Below are positions 8,628 through 16,567 of a stretch of DNA of 64,000 nucleotides, piece by piece; within the stretch, counting starts at the first letter, position 1; every line of letters starts with the position of its first letter. A program made the translations under genes and the position numbers. A model generated the notes under the pieces. It was not told where the DNA came from. It ran no database searches and saw nothing but the letters and a program-made list of their open reading frames with translations. This DNA is from Haliovirga abyssi. GTDB lineage: Bacteria > Fusobacteriota > Fusobacteriia > Fusobacteriales > Haliovirgaceae. The stretch is from the NCBI RefSeq assembly GCF_030295325.1, contig NZ_AP027059.1, positions 1,484,637 to 1,548,636 on the forward strand, in the 5' to 3' direction.

Positions 8628-9379
8628 TATTCCACCTCCCCTGAGATGAAGTTCACTATGATTCCTGATAATTCAGCTCCAACTTTTAATCCTACAAGTA
8701 CATATATTATAGGTATAATTCCTGCACTAAATAAATTTCCTATTGTGCCTGTTGGTAAAAAATTATACAAAAATGCTCCACCTAACAAAATACCTGTTAA
8801 TCCTATTATTACATATAAGCTTCCTGCTATTCCTTCAACTAATTTTAGCGAATGAACTTTTGCTTGGAAATCTTTATGTGATACATATAAAAGCAATACT
8901 ATACTTGCTAACATACTTCCTCCTGGAAATCCTCCTCCTGGAGTCAGATGCCCATGAACAAATATATATACTCCTACAATAAACATTAATCCCACAATTA
9001 CTTTTACTCCTGCTTTTACTATAAAATTAGGTTCTACTGCAAATTGAAGTTTTGTCCCAACTCCTCCTAAAAGAAGTGCCACTCCTAATGCAGATACAAA
9101 TAAAACTGTAACTTCTCCTAAAGTATCAAATGATCTATAATTTACAACAATAGAAGTTACCACGTTTGCTGAACCTGATTCTAAATCCTTATTTTTTCCA
9201 TATCTAATACTCTCATTGTTTCCATTTACATTTTTGTTTAAAAATTTATTAGAAACAGATTGAGAGATATTAGCTTCTCCATATTTGTTAAATTTAACTT
9301 TTGAACTGTCCAAATATAGATTACTAAAAATAAAATATCCAAATAAAATTACAATTAATAAAGCACCTATTTTTTTCAT
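8627..9379 (-). CDS. mbxF: Mbx subunit F (MnhB-like, with an N-terminal MbhE-like extension)
   Basis: This 250-residue membrane protein has a C-terminal MnhB domain from about residue 110: K-A-G-V-K-V-I-V-G-L-M-F-I-V-G-V-Y-I-F-V-H-G-H-L-T-P-G-G-G-F-P is the family hallmark. The first ~100 residues contain one N-terminal helix, a polar linker and a helix reading R-S-F-D-T-L-G-E-V-T-V-L. They resemble MbhE or the end of MnhA, so this gene appears to combine E and F of the hydrogenase-type operon. It starts directly after mbxD. Confidence 0.85.
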   Translation of the reverse strand: MKKIGALLIVILFGYFIFSNLYLDSSKVKFNKYGEANISQSVSNKFLNKNVNGNNESIRYGKNKDLESGSANVVTSIVVNYRSFDTLGEVTVLFVSALGVALLLGGVGTKLQFAVEPNFIVKAGVKVIVGLMFIVGVYIFVHGHLTPGGGFPGGSMLASIVLLLYVSHKDFQAKVHSLKLVEGIAGSLYVIIGLTGILLGGAFLYNFLPTGTIGNLFSAGIIPIIYVLVGLKVGAELSGIIVNFISGEVE

Positions 9380-9631
9380 CTATTTATCGCCCTCCTTTTT
9401 TGCAGAAAAAAGAGTAAACAGAAATAATGCTGTTGCCATTCCTGAACCAATAACAGCTTCTGTAATACCTACATCAGGTGATTTCATAAATACAAAACTA
9501 ACAACTGCAAGCATACTCATAATCGATAAATAAATTATAGAATTTAAAACTTTTTTAGATGATACTGCCATTATGCCAAATAATATTAAAATCAATCCTA
9601 TTATTATTTCAGAAATCTCAATTATCCCCAT
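9380..9631 (-). CDS. mbxD: Mbx subunit D (DUF4040 / MnhB-associated small membrane subunit)
   Basis: An 83-residue protein with three hydrophobic helices and the D-V-G-I-T-E-A-V-I-G-S-G motif of the MbhD / C-terminal MnhA family (DUF4040). I place the start at the ATG at 9631, six bases after an AGAGGTGA site. A longer reading from 9670 would put that site inside the gene. It overlaps the end of mbxC by 14 bases. It forms part of the antiporter module. Confidence 0.82.
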   Translation of the reverse strand: MGIIEISEIIIGLILILFGIMAVSSKKVLNSIIYLSIMSMLAVVSFVFMKSPDVGITEAVIGSGMATALFLFTLFSAKKEGDK

Positions 9632-9956
9632 TTTCATCACCTCTTTTATACTTGTCTTCCATCTCATCAACTACAACTTTTGCTGGTTTCACTCCAATTA
9701 AATAAGCAGCTCTTCCTATAGCAGAACTTCCTACTGGATTTGTTATAGCTAAAAATATTACTATTAATATAGTTTTTACTAACCAACTTGGATGCAAAAA
9801 TCCTACTCCTAATATAAGAGATATTGCTCCAAGAGTTGTTGCTTTTGTTCCTGCTTGAAGTCTATTATATACATCTGGCATTCTAAATATCCCAAGTCCG
9901 CCTAGGGCATAAAATAAAGCTCCTATTATTATTAAAACATAACCTATTACACTCAT
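9618..9956 (-). CDS. mbxC: Mbx subunit C (MnhG-like)
   Basis: A 112-residue membrane protein with the MnhG/MrpG signature G-G-L-G-I-F-R-M-P-D-V-Y-N-R-L-Q-A-G-T-K-A-T-T near residue 20-40 and three helices. The short C terminus is charged and cytoplasmic. It is third in the operon and overlaps mbxB by 4 bases. Confidence 0.88.
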   Translation of the reverse strand: MSVIGYVLIIIGALFYALGGLGIFRMPDVYNRLQAGTKATTLGAISLILGVGFLHPSWLVKTILIVIFLAITNPVGSSAIGRAAYLIGVKPAKVVVDEMEDKYKRGDENGDN

Positions 9957-10204
9957 TTTCTCCCCTCCAAATACCTTGCCATTAATACTGTCTCTACAAA
10001 TGCAAGTATTCCATATACTAAAGCAATATCCAAATATAGGCTATTCCTAAAGATATGTGCTAAAAATACTATTGCTCCTGTTATAATTACATTTAATGTA
10101 TCAACTCCAACTACCCTATCTGGAACTGAAGGGCCTAAGATTACCCTTAATATAGAAAAAAACACCCCAATTCCAAGTAAACTAAAAACAACTAAATTAA
10201 TCAT
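9953..10204 (-). CDS. mbxB: Mbx subunit B (MnhF-like)
   Basis: An 83-residue, three-helix protein matching MnhF/MrpF: G-P-S-V-P-D-R-V-V-G-V-D-T-L-N near residue 28-42 is the family motif. It overlaps mbxA by 4 bases and mbxC by 4 bases. Its ribosome binding site is GGAGGG. Confidence 0.88.
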   Translation of the reverse strand: MINLVVFSLLGIGVFFSILRVILGPSVPDRVVGVDTLNVIITGAIVFLAHIFRNSLYLDIALVYGILAFVETVLMARYLEGRK

Positions 10205-10686
10205 TCAAAAATCCCTCCTAACACCTTCTCAAAGGTTTGAGATATGTTTTCTTGATACTCTTTGCTTCCACTTCCTTTTACATCAATCCAATGAATATAG
10301 ATATTTTCATCATCTACATCCAAAGTTAATGTTCCTGGTGTTAAAGTAATTGAATTTGCTAAAGCTAATTTTCCAACTTCTCCTTTTAAAGATGTTTTGA
10401 TTTTTACAAATCCTGGATTAATAGGAAGTGATGGCGACAATACTCTGTATGCCACATCCAAATTGGATAATATCATTTGATAGATAAATACTGGAATGTA
10501 AACAAACACAAATTTAAATATTTTTACAATACTATCAACTCCAAATGAATAGCTGACTTGTTTATAAATTACAGCAGCCACTATAAGTGAAGCTATTCCT
10601 CCAACAACTATTTCTTGGATAGAAATTCCTGTTGCAACAATCCAAATTAACCATAGCAAAACAAACGTTGAGATAAACTTTTTCAT
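10201..10686 (-). CDS. mbxA: Mbx subunit A (MnhE-like), first gene of the operon
   Basis: This 161-residue MnhE/MrpE-family protein has two or three N-terminal helices and a soluble domain containing N-S-I-T-L-T-P-G-T-L-T-L-D-V, the diagnostic motif. It is the first gene of the 13-gene transcription unit, about 125 bases downstream of a recognisable promoter, with a GGAGGA site. The order A-B-C-D-F-G-H-H'-M-J-K-L that follows equals the mbx order I know from Thermococcales. Confidence 0.87.
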   Translation of the reverse strand: MKKFISTFVLLWLIWIVATGISIQEIVVGGIASLIVAAVIYKQVSYSFGVDSIVKIFKFVFVYIPVFIYQMILSNLDVAYRVLSPSLPINPGFVKIKTSLKGEVGKLALANSITLTPGTLTLDVDDENIYIHWIDVKGSGSKEYQENISQTFEKVLGGIFE

Positions 10687-10818
10687 TTTTGTCCTCCTTT
10701 CTTTTTTTGTTTTTATGTATCTGTAAAATTTAAGATTTTCTTAAAAGATTGTGAAATATAGGTACTTTTTTCACATATCATTGTATGATAATATTAACTT
10801 ATTAAAGCTGACTAATAT

Positions 10819-10848
10819 AATATACAATATTGCAACTGCCTGTGTCAA
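10819..10848 (-). promoter_or_regulatory. Promoter of the mbx operon
   Basis: On the minus strand a perfect TTGACA (10843-10848) is followed after 18 bases by TATATT (10819-10824). The leader to mbxA is about 125 bases and holds an inverted repeat TATCAT-N3-ATGATA near 10777-10793 and a GTGAAA/TTTCAC pair (10751-10774), either of which could be a binding site or RNA hairpin. The rest of the 348-base gap up to 11034 has only the upstream gene's terminator. Confidence 0.65.
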
Positions 10849-10982
10849 GTTTTTTATCTTTTTTGGTTTGTTTTTAATCATATTGTAACTCGTTTTTATA
10901 ATATTAACCTATAATTTAACAAAAATCAATTTTTTTATTTATTAGAAAATATAAATTTATTCAGAAAATAATGCAAAAAATA

Positions 10983-11010
10983 AAAAAACAGGATTTTACT
11001 CCTGTTTTTA
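10983..11010 (-). terminator. Terminator after the CoA-disulfide reductase-like gene
   Basis: An AAAACAGGA / TCCTGTTTT stem with a 6-base loop and T-tract lies about 25 bases after the stop codon. It is nearly symmetric, with runs of A and T on the two sides. Confidence 0.85.
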
Positions 11011-11034
11011 ATCTGTTTTATATAATTTTAAAAA

Positions 11035-12393
11035 TTATTTTTTACACCCTTTTCTTAAAACTATACATTCTGCTGCTTTTATTATTGGATATTTTGTAGG
11101 TGCAGAACTAAGCAACGGATGAGTTCCTATTTGAGTTGTATATAACTCAGTAACTGTCATTCTATTTTGAATAGCTAATCCAAGAACATTTATTAGTTCT
11201 CCAGCACTTTCTCCTCCAATTACTTCTGCCCCAATTATTATTTCAGAATCTTTTGCTACTATTAATTTTACAAATTGTTTTTTTGTTCCAGGTAATGTTC
11301 CAGGATGTTTGTCAACACCTTCATTTCTACCTACCATTACTTCAAATCCACTTCTTTTAGCTTCTTCTTCTGTAACTCCTGCTGCTCCAAATCCAATTTC
11401 TCCAATTGCTGTTGAAAATATTGCTACTGTTCCTATAAAAGTTCTTACAATAGATAGGTTATATAAATTCATTCCTGCCATTCTTGCCTCTGCTGCTGCT
11501 GTTGAAGCAAGCATAATTGGTGTAGATTTTCTTGTAATAAAATCTACTTTTGCTGCACAATCTCCAACTGCAAGTACATCTTTATCATCTGTTCTTAAAT
11601 AACTATCTACTCTTATTGCTCCTAATTTATTTAATTCTAATCCAGAGTCTGCTGCCAATTTAGTATTTGGTCTATATCCCATTGAAAGCACTACTGCATC
11701 AGCTTCTATTCTTTCACCATTTTCCAATACTACTGCTTCTACTTTCCCATCTCCAACTATCTCTTTTACAGCTACTCCTGTTTTTAAACTCACTCCTCTT
11801 TTTACCAATATTTCTTGAGCTCTTTCTGCTATTTCTACATCAAATGCTCTTCCTAATATTGTAGGTAATACTTCTACTAAAGTTACATTTTTTCCTATTT
11901 TATTTAATTCATCTGAAACTTCTACTCCAATAAATCCAGCTCCAATTACAACTATTTTTTTCATTGAGTTAAATTTTTCTTTTATTGCATCAAGATAAAT
12001 TTTATCTTTAGGAATTGAGAATACATTTTCTAAATCTGAACCTTTTAACCAAGTTGGTTTGTATGGAGTTGAACCAGTTGCAAATACTAATTTATCATAT
12101 TGAAATTCTTCTCCTGAAGCAGTTTTTAAAACTTTTTCTTCTCTATTCACATCTACAACTTCATCCTGTTTAAATTCTACTCCAGCTTTTTTTAATCCAC
12201 CTAAAGGGATAACATCTTTATCGCTAGAATCTAATGTCCCAAAAATGTATGGAATTCCACAAGGAACTAAAGCATCTTTCTCTTTTCTAATCAATAATAC
12301 ACTTTTATCAGGGTAATGTGCTTTCCCTGTCATTGCTGAAACTAATCCTGCTGCACTTCCACCTATTACAATTACATCAAATTTTTTCATCAT
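11035..12393 (-). CDS. CoA-disulfide reductase / NAD(P)H sulfur oxidoreductase-type flavoprotein
   Basis: This 452-residue FAD- and NAD(P)H-binding protein belongs to the single-cysteine pyridine nucleotide-disulfide oxidoreductase family. An FAD motif GGSAAG (11-16) is followed by V-P-C45-G-I-P-Y, the redox-active cysteine that forms a mixed disulfide with CoA in CoA-disulfide reductases. A second dinucleotide motif, G-A-G-F-I-G-V-E, lies near residue 150, and the C-terminal dimerisation domain includes G-T-H-P-L-L-S-S-A-P-T near 430. Known members include CoA-disulfide reductases, NADH oxidases and the CoA-dependent sulfur reductase NSR that works beside the Mbx complex in Pyrococcus. Its position directly upstream of mbx, with its own promoter and terminator, supports a sulfur-reducing role here, but sequence alone cannot exclude an NADH oxidase. 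The start is the first of two adjacent ATGs after GGAGG. Confidence 0.83.
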   Translation of the reverse strand: MMKKFDVIVIGGSAAGLVSAMTGKAHYPDKSVLLIRKEKDALVPCGIPYIFGTLDSSDKDVIPLGGLKKAGVEFKQDEVVDVNREEKVLKTASGEEFQYDKLVFATGSTPYKPTWLKGSDLENVFSIPKDKIYLDAIKEKFNSMKKIVVIGAGFIGVEVSDELNKIGKNVTLVEVLPTILGRAFDVEIAERAQEILVKRGVSLKTGVAVKEIVGDGKVEAVVLENGERIEADAVVLSMGYRPNTKLAADSGLELNKLGAIRVDSYLRTDDKDVLAVGDCAAKVDFITRKSTPIMLASTAAAEARMAGMNLYNLSIVRTFIGTVAIFSTAIGEIGFGAAGVTEEEAKRSGFEVMVGRNEGVDKHPGTLPGTKKQFVKLIVAKDSEIIIGAEVIGGESAGELINVLGLAIQNRMTVTELYTTQIGTHPLLSSAPTKYPIIKAAECIVLRKGCKK

Positions 12394-12448
12394 AAAACCT
12401 CCATTAATTTATTTTTTTGCATTATATATATCTTATCATCTTCATATC

Positions 12449-12477
12449 ATTATAATACAATATAATCTTTCTGTCAA
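12449..12477 (-). promoter_or_regulatory. Consensus promoter of the CoA-disulfide reductase-like gene
   Basis: On the minus strand TTGACA (12472-12477) is separated by exactly 17 bases from TATAAT (12449-12454), a full sigma-70 consensus. The predicted leader is about 50 bases. An unusually strong basal promoter suggests high expression. Confidence 0.8.
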
Positions 12478-12540
12478 TTGTTATGTTAAAAAAATCTTTT
12501 GACACACCAATAAAATTTCACAAGAATATTCTAAACACAG

Positions 12541-13035
12541 TTATTTTTTCTTTTTTAAAAAATAATGTAACTCTACATTTTCAGCTTGGCTTAATCTCCT
12601 ACAAGTTTCTCTTGCAATATTTAATATTACTCTACTAAATATATCTTTATCTTCTTTAGCTAATTTCATTAAAGCTTTTTTAGATATAATCAATAGCTCT
12701 ACATCTTCTGTTGCAATTGCTGTAGCACTTTGTGGCTGTATTCCAATCAATGCTGTTTCTCCAAAACAACTTCCAACACCAAATTCTATTAATTCAAATA
12801 TTTCATTCTCTTTTTCAAAATAGAGTTTTACTTTCCCTGAATTAATTATATAAATATTACTTGGAGAATCGCCTTGTTTAAATATAATTTCATCTTTTTT
12901 ATAATAAACACTATTTAAAACTCCAAAAATTCTATATAATTGCAAATCATTTAATCCACCAAAAATTGAAATCCTATTTATTATAGGAACTACTTTATCT
13001 ATATCTATAAGTGGATAAAAAATTTCTTTTTTCAT
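12541..13035 (-). CDS. Stand-alone cyclic nucleotide-binding-fold protein without DNA-binding domain
   Basis: This 164-residue protein has a single CAP/CNMP-binding beta-roll (about 20-125: I-F-K-Q-G-D-x-x-x-N-I-Y-I-I-N-S-G-K-V) and an alpha-helical tail. The phosphate-binding cassette reads F-G-E-T-A-L...P-Q-S-A-T-A (91-106). The Arg that contacts the cyclic phosphate in cAMP/cGMP binders (PRAAT) is Gln102 here, so cyclic nucleotide binding is doubtful. There is no helix-turn-helix, so it is not a CRP-type transcription factor. It has its own promoter (13081-13109) and lies between glycogen phosphorylase and the sulfur-reductase-like gene. Its role is unknown. Confidence 0.8.
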   Translation of the reverse strand: MKKEIFYPLIDIDKVVPIINRISIFGGLNDLQLYRIFGVLNSVYYKKDEIIFKQGDSPSNIYIINSGKVKLYFEKENEIFELIEFGVGSCFGETALIGIQPQSATAIATEDVELLIISKKALMKLAKEDKDIFSRVILNIARETCRRLSQAENVELHYFLKKKK

Positions 13036-13080
13036 ATAAAAGCACCTCTTTTAAAATTATCATAATATAACTCTACACAA

Positions 13081-13109
13081 ATTATAACTTATATTATCTC
13101 CAAATTCAA
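13081..13109 (-). promoter_or_regulatory. Promoter of the cyclic nucleotide-binding-fold gene
   Basis: TTGAAT (13104-13109), 17 bases, then TATAAT (13081-13086) on the minus strand, about 45 bases before the start codon and right after the glgP terminator. Confidence 0.6.
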
Positions 13110-13113
13110 GCAT

Positions 13114-13146
13114 AAAAAAAGAGAATCTAAAAGATTCTCTTTTTAA
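13114..13146 (-). terminator. Bidirectional-looking terminator after glgP
   Basis: AAAAAGAGAATCT / AGATTCTCTTTTT with a 3-4 base loop, starting just past the glgP stop codon. Confidence 0.88.
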
Positions 13147-13152
13147 AAATTA

Positions 13153-15603
13153 TTATTTTACTTCTGTAGCTTTTATTTCCCAAATTTCATCTGCATATTG
13201 TTGTATTGTTCTATCACTTGAGAATTTTCCACCATTTGCAACATTTATCATGGCTTTTTTAGCCCAATCAATTTTATCTCTATATGTTGCACCAATTTTT
13301 CTTTGTGCTTCAGCATATGATGCAAAATCTCTTAAAACATAATATTGGTCTGGTCTATTTCCTTCTACACCATACATTAATGAATCATATAACTCTCTAA
13401 ATATTTCTCTATTATCTGGGCTATATGTACCATCAACTAATTGATCAATAACTTTTTTCAATTCAAGATTTCTATTGTATTCATCCCATGGATTATATGA
13501 ATTTGTTTTATTTAATTCTAAAACTTCATCTGCTTTTAATCCAAATATGAATGCATTTTCTTCTCCAGCTTCTTCTACTATTTCAACATTAGCTCCATCT
13601 AAAGTACCAATTGTTAAAGCTCCATTTATCATAAATTTCATATTTCCAGTTCCTGAAGCTTCTTTTCCAGCAGTAGATATTTGTTCTGATACATCTGATG
13701 CTGGGAATATTTTTTCTGCAACTGATACTCTATAATTTTCTATAAATACAACTTTTATTTTTCCTTTTATAGATTGATCATTATTTATTTTATTTGCTAT
13801 ACTATTTATTAACTTTATTACTAATTTAGCTCTTCTATATCCAGAAGCTGCTTTTGCTCCAAATATGAATGTTCTAGGATATATATCTAAATCAGGATTT
13901 TCTTTTAATCTATTATATAAAGCCATTATATTTAATACATCTAATAATTGTCTTTTATATTCATGTAATCTTTTTACTTGAACATCAAATATTGAATTAG
14001 GATCAACATCTATATTATTATGTTCTTTTATGTATTCAGCTAATTTAACTTTATTTTCATATTTTATTTTCATAAATCTATTAACAACTTCTTCATCATC
14101 AATAAATTTTTCAAATTTCTTTAATTCAGAAAGATTTATTGCCCAATCTGTTCCAATTTTTTCATTTAATAATTTTGCTAACTCTTTATTTGATTTTAAT
14201 AACCATCTTCTTTGAGTTACTCCATTTGTCTTATTATTAAATTTTTCAGGATATAATTCATACCAATCTTTTAATTCTTGATTTTTTAATATTTCTGTAT
14301 GTAATGCTGCAACACCATTTACAGAATGAGACCCAACAATTGCTAACCATGCCATTTTTACCATACCATCAGCTATTATTCCCATTCTATGAGTTCTCGC
14401 CCAATCTCCAGGATATTTTTCATTTAATTCAGCTAAGAATCTTCTGTTTATCTCTTCTACTATTTGATAAATTCTAGGTAATAATCCACTAAATAGATCA
14501 ATTGGCCATTTTTCTAATGCTTCCGCCAAAATTGTATGATTTGTGTATGCACATGCTTTAGTAGTTATATCCCAAGCTGTATCCCAATTTAATCCTTCCC
14601 AATCTAAGAATATTCTCATTAATTCAGGAATAGCTACAACTGGATGAGTATCATTTAATTGCATTGCTACTTTTTCAGCAAATTTAGAAAAATCATTTCC
14701 ATATTTTTTCTTATAATTTCTAACAATATCTTGTACACTTGCTGATACAAAGAAATATTGTTGTTTTAATCTAAGTGCTTTTCCTGATGGACCACTGTCA
14801 TTAGGATATAATACTCTTGAAATATCTTCAGTTATACTTTCTTTTGACATTGCTTTTATATATTCTTGATCATTAAATAGTTGTAAGTCAAAACCATCTT
14901 CTGCTTCTGCTTCCCACAATCTTAATGTATTTACTGTCTTATTATTGTATCCCACAATAGGCATATCATATGGCACAGCTGTTATAACTTCTGCATCCAC
15001 TCTTTTAAATCTTTCTCTTCCATTTTCTTCTCTAACAAGAGTAACTTTTCCGCCAAATTTAATTTCTATAGATTCATCTTTTCTTTTAACAGACCAAGGA
15101 TCTCCATTTTTTAGCCAGTTATCAGGAAATTCTACTTGATATCCATCTATTATTTTTTGTTCAAACATTCCATATCTATATCTAATTCCATATCCATGTC
15201 CTGGTAATTTTAAACTTGCCAATGAATCTAAGAAACATGCTGCTAATCTTCCAAGTCCACCATTTCCAAGTCCAGCATCTGGTTCTGTGTCTTCCACTTC
15301 ATTATAATTAAATCCAAGTTCATTTAAAACTTCTGCCACATCTTCTTCTATAAGCATATTTACCAAATTATTACTTAAAGCTCTTCCCATTAAAAATTCT
15401 GCTGAAAGATAATATGCTTGTTTTACCTCTTCTTCTGCATAAGTTTTTTTTGTATCTAACCAATTGTCAAGTACATAATCCATTGCTGCTCTTGATACTG
15501 CATCAAATATTTCTTGCTTAGTTGCACATGAAATTGTTTTACCAAATTGTTCTTTTAATTTCAATTTGATATTTTCCTTAAACTCTCCTCTGTTAATATT
15601 CAT
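13153..15603 (-). CDS. glgP: Glycogen/starch phosphorylase
   Basis: An 816-residue GT35 family phosphorylase, which releases glucose-1-phosphate from glycogen or maltodextrin in the cytoplasm using PLP and phosphate. The length is normal for bacterial enzymes. Family motifs include E-D-T-E-P-D-A-G-L-G-N-G-G-L-G-R-L near residue 105, F-V-F/I-E-N-Y-R-V-S near 580, and the PLP-lysine region E-A-S-G-T-G-N-M-K-F near 640. It stands alone, with a consensus promoter upstream and a strong terminator downstream. No glgA, B, C or malQ is in the window, so whether the natural substrate is stored glycogen or imported maltodextrin is open. Confidence 0.97.
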   Translation of the reverse strand: MNINRGEFKENIKLKLKEQFGKTISCATKQEIFDAVSRAAMDYVLDNWLDTKKTYAEEEVKQAYYLSAEFLMGRALSNNLVNMLIEEDVAEVLNELGFNYNEVEDTEPDAGLGNGGLGRLAACFLDSLASLKLPGHGYGIRYRYGMFEQKIIDGYQVEFPDNWLKNGDPWSVKRKDESIEIKFGGKVTLVREENGRERFKRVDAEVITAVPYDMPIVGYNNKTVNTLRLWEAEAEDGFDLQLFNDQEYIKAMSKESITEDISRVLYPNDSGPSGKALRLKQQYFFVSASVQDIVRNYKKKYGNDFSKFAEKVAMQLNDTHPVVAIPELMRIFLDWEGLNWDTAWDITTKACAYTNHTILAEALEKWPIDLFSGLLPRIYQIVEEINRRFLAELNEKYPGDWARTHRMGIIADGMVKMAWLAIVGSHSVNGVAALHTEILKNQELKDWYELYPEKFNNKTNGVTQRRWLLKSNKELAKLLNEKIGTDWAINLSELKKFEKFIDDEEVVNRFMKIKYENKVKLAEYIKEHNNIDVDPNSIFDVQVKRLHEYKRQLLDVLNIMALYNRLKENPDLDIYPRTFIFGAKAASGYRRAKLVIKLINSIANKINNDQSIKGKIKVVFIENYRVSVAEKIFPASDVSEQISTAGKEASGTGNMKFMINGALTIGTLDGANVEIVEEAGEENAFIFGLKADEVLELNKTNSYNPWDEYNRNLELKKVIDQLVDGTYSPDNREIFRELYDSLMYGVEGNRPDQYYVLRDFASYAEAQRKIGATYRDKIDWAKKAMINVANGGKFSSDRTIQQYADEIWEIKATEVK

Positions 15604-15656
15604 TCTCTTTTCTCTCCTTTATTTTAAATTTAAACATTACCTACTTTTCTAAACAT

Positions 15657-15685
15657 ATTATATAAATTTGAGAACACTTTGTCAA
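15657..15685 (-). promoter_or_regulatory. Consensus promoter of glgP
   Basis: TTGACA (15680-15685), exactly 17 bases, then TATAAT (15657-15662) on the minus strand, about 55 bases before the glgP ATG. It is just downstream of the tRNA cluster. Confidence 0.8.
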
Positions 15686-15725
15686 GTAAGTTAATTTTTT
15701 AACAATTTATAACAAAAAATAAAAA

Positions 15726-15803
15726 TGGAGCCGCCTATCCGATTCGAACGGATGACCTGCTGATTACAAGTCAGCTGCTCTGGCCAAACTGAGCTAAGGC
15801 GGC
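15726..15803 (-). tRNA. tRNA-Thr (anticodon UGU)
   Basis: The minus strand folds into a complete cloverleaf: acceptor GCCGCCT/AGGCGGC, D stem GCTC/GAGC, anticodon stem GCTGA/TCAGC with loop CTTGTAA, T arm ATCCG-TTCGAAT-CGGAT. Discriminator T and an encoded CCA follow. Last of a three-tRNA cluster. Confidence 0.97.
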
Positions 15804-15831
15804 TCATCATTATTAAATTGCTATTATTGTA

Positions 15832-15907
15832 TGGTGCCCAGACGCGGAATCGAACCACGGACACGGGGATTTTCAGTCCCCTGCTCTACCGACTGAGCTA
15901 TCTGGGC
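15832..15907 (-). tRNA. tRNA-Phe (anticodon GAA)
   Basis: A 76-base cloverleaf with acceptor GCCCAGA/TCTGGGC, anticodon stem GGGGA/TCCCC with loop CTGAAAA, T loop TTCGATT and encoded CCA after discriminator A. Middle gene of the cluster. Confidence 0.97.
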
Positions 15908-15917
15908 ATATACTTTA

Positions 15918-15995
15918 TGGCGGGGCTGACGAGGGTCGAACTCGCGACCTCTGGCGTGACAGGCCAGCGCTCTAACCAAACTGAGCTACAACCCC
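15918..15995 (-). tRNA. tRNA-Asp (anticodon GUC)
   Basis: A 78-base cloverleaf with acceptor GGGGTTG/CAGCCCC (one G-U pair), anticodon stem CTGGC/GCCAG with loop CTGTCAC, T loop TTCGACC, discriminator G (typical for Asp) and encoded CCA. First gene of the cluster after the promoter. Confidence 0.97.
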
Positions 15996-16009
15996 TTTAA
16001 GCGAAAATG

Positions 16010-16038
16010 AGTATACCATACTATTTCTTTCTTGTCAA
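16010..16038 (-). promoter_or_regulatory. Promoter of the tRNA Asp-Phe-Thr cluster
   Basis: TTGACA (16033-16038), 17 bases, then TATACT (16010-16015) on the minus strand, about 15 bases before the mature tRNA-Asp. No clear terminator follows tRNA-Thr. Confidence 0.8.
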
Positions 16039-16056
16039 GCATTTTTATAGAAAATA

Positions 16057-16113
16057 TTTTCAGCACAAAGAAAGAAGAACGCAAAGGTACACAAAGAAAA
16101 AAATTTGAAACCA
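16057..16113 (+). repeat. Dispersed CAGCACAAAG repeat, copy 1
   Basis: This non-coding element reads TTTTCAGCACAAAG, then several A/G-rich CAAAG-type heptads, then ACACAAAGAAAAAAATT. The same element recurs at 18653-18706 and 42064-42114 (opposite orientation) and 49267-49330 (same orientation), always between genes. The rest of the 570-base gap up to 16567 carries the palindromes listed separately and no supported gene. Confidence 0.75.
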
Positions 16114-16213
16114 CTATTATATCTATGATTTCGCCAATAAATCTTTTGATAACATTGGAATATATCCTTTTTTCACTATATCTTTTCCATGTTGTAATTT
16201 TTCATCCATCGTA

Positions 16214-16235
16214 GAGACACGATTTATCGTGTCTC
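16214..16235. repeat. Perfect 10-bp inverted repeat (REP-like palindrome)
   Basis: GAGACACGAT and its exact complement ATCGTGTCTC are separated by TT. A shorter relative, CACGAT-AA-ATCGTG, lies at 16445-16458. Together with the palindrome at 16484-16509 they look like members of one dispersed family flanked by GTAGAGAC/GTCTCTAC. Confidence 0.8.
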
Positions 16236-16483
16236 CTGTTCTCGTGTCTATGTTATCACGTCTCCATTTATCATCTTTTATTTTAATTTATTTTATTTTT
16301 TGTGTTTTATGATTCAACCACAAAAACTATGTTTCTGATTAATTTCCTAAAATTACTCTTGCTCAAACCATTGGTTCTATTAGACTGATTTTTTGAAAAA
16401 ATTAAAAAATACATTTTTGTGGATAAATCATTTTATTAAAAAAACACGATAAATCGTGCTTCTACATATCATTTTTGTTGTTA

Positions 16484-16509
16484 TAGAGACGTAGCATGCT
16501 ACGTCTCTA
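16484..16509. repeat. 26-bp perfect palindrome
   Basis: TAGAGACGTAGCA and its exact reverse complement meet with no loop (centre between 16496 and 16497). No T-tract follows on either strand, so it is not a standard terminator. It lies downstream of the patatin gene. Confidence 0.85.
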
Positions 16510-16567
16510 CTGTTAATTATTTCAATTTTTTATATACTTCTGAACTTTAACCCATTTTGCTCCCAAA

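Noticed and set aside
10777-12470. A shared ATGATATG operator in the mbx and CoA-disulfide reductase promoter regions
   Set aside because: An 8-9 base AT-rich match at different distances from the two promoters is easily due to chance in this composition.
16032-16214. A 60-codon gene on the plus strand in the tRNA-patatin gap
   Set aside because: It overlaps the dispersed repeat, has no ribosome binding site and shows no recognisable protein pattern.
16484-16509. Terminator of the patatin operon
   Set aside because: A perfect palindrome but no T-tract on either side, and close relatives occur in the same gap.
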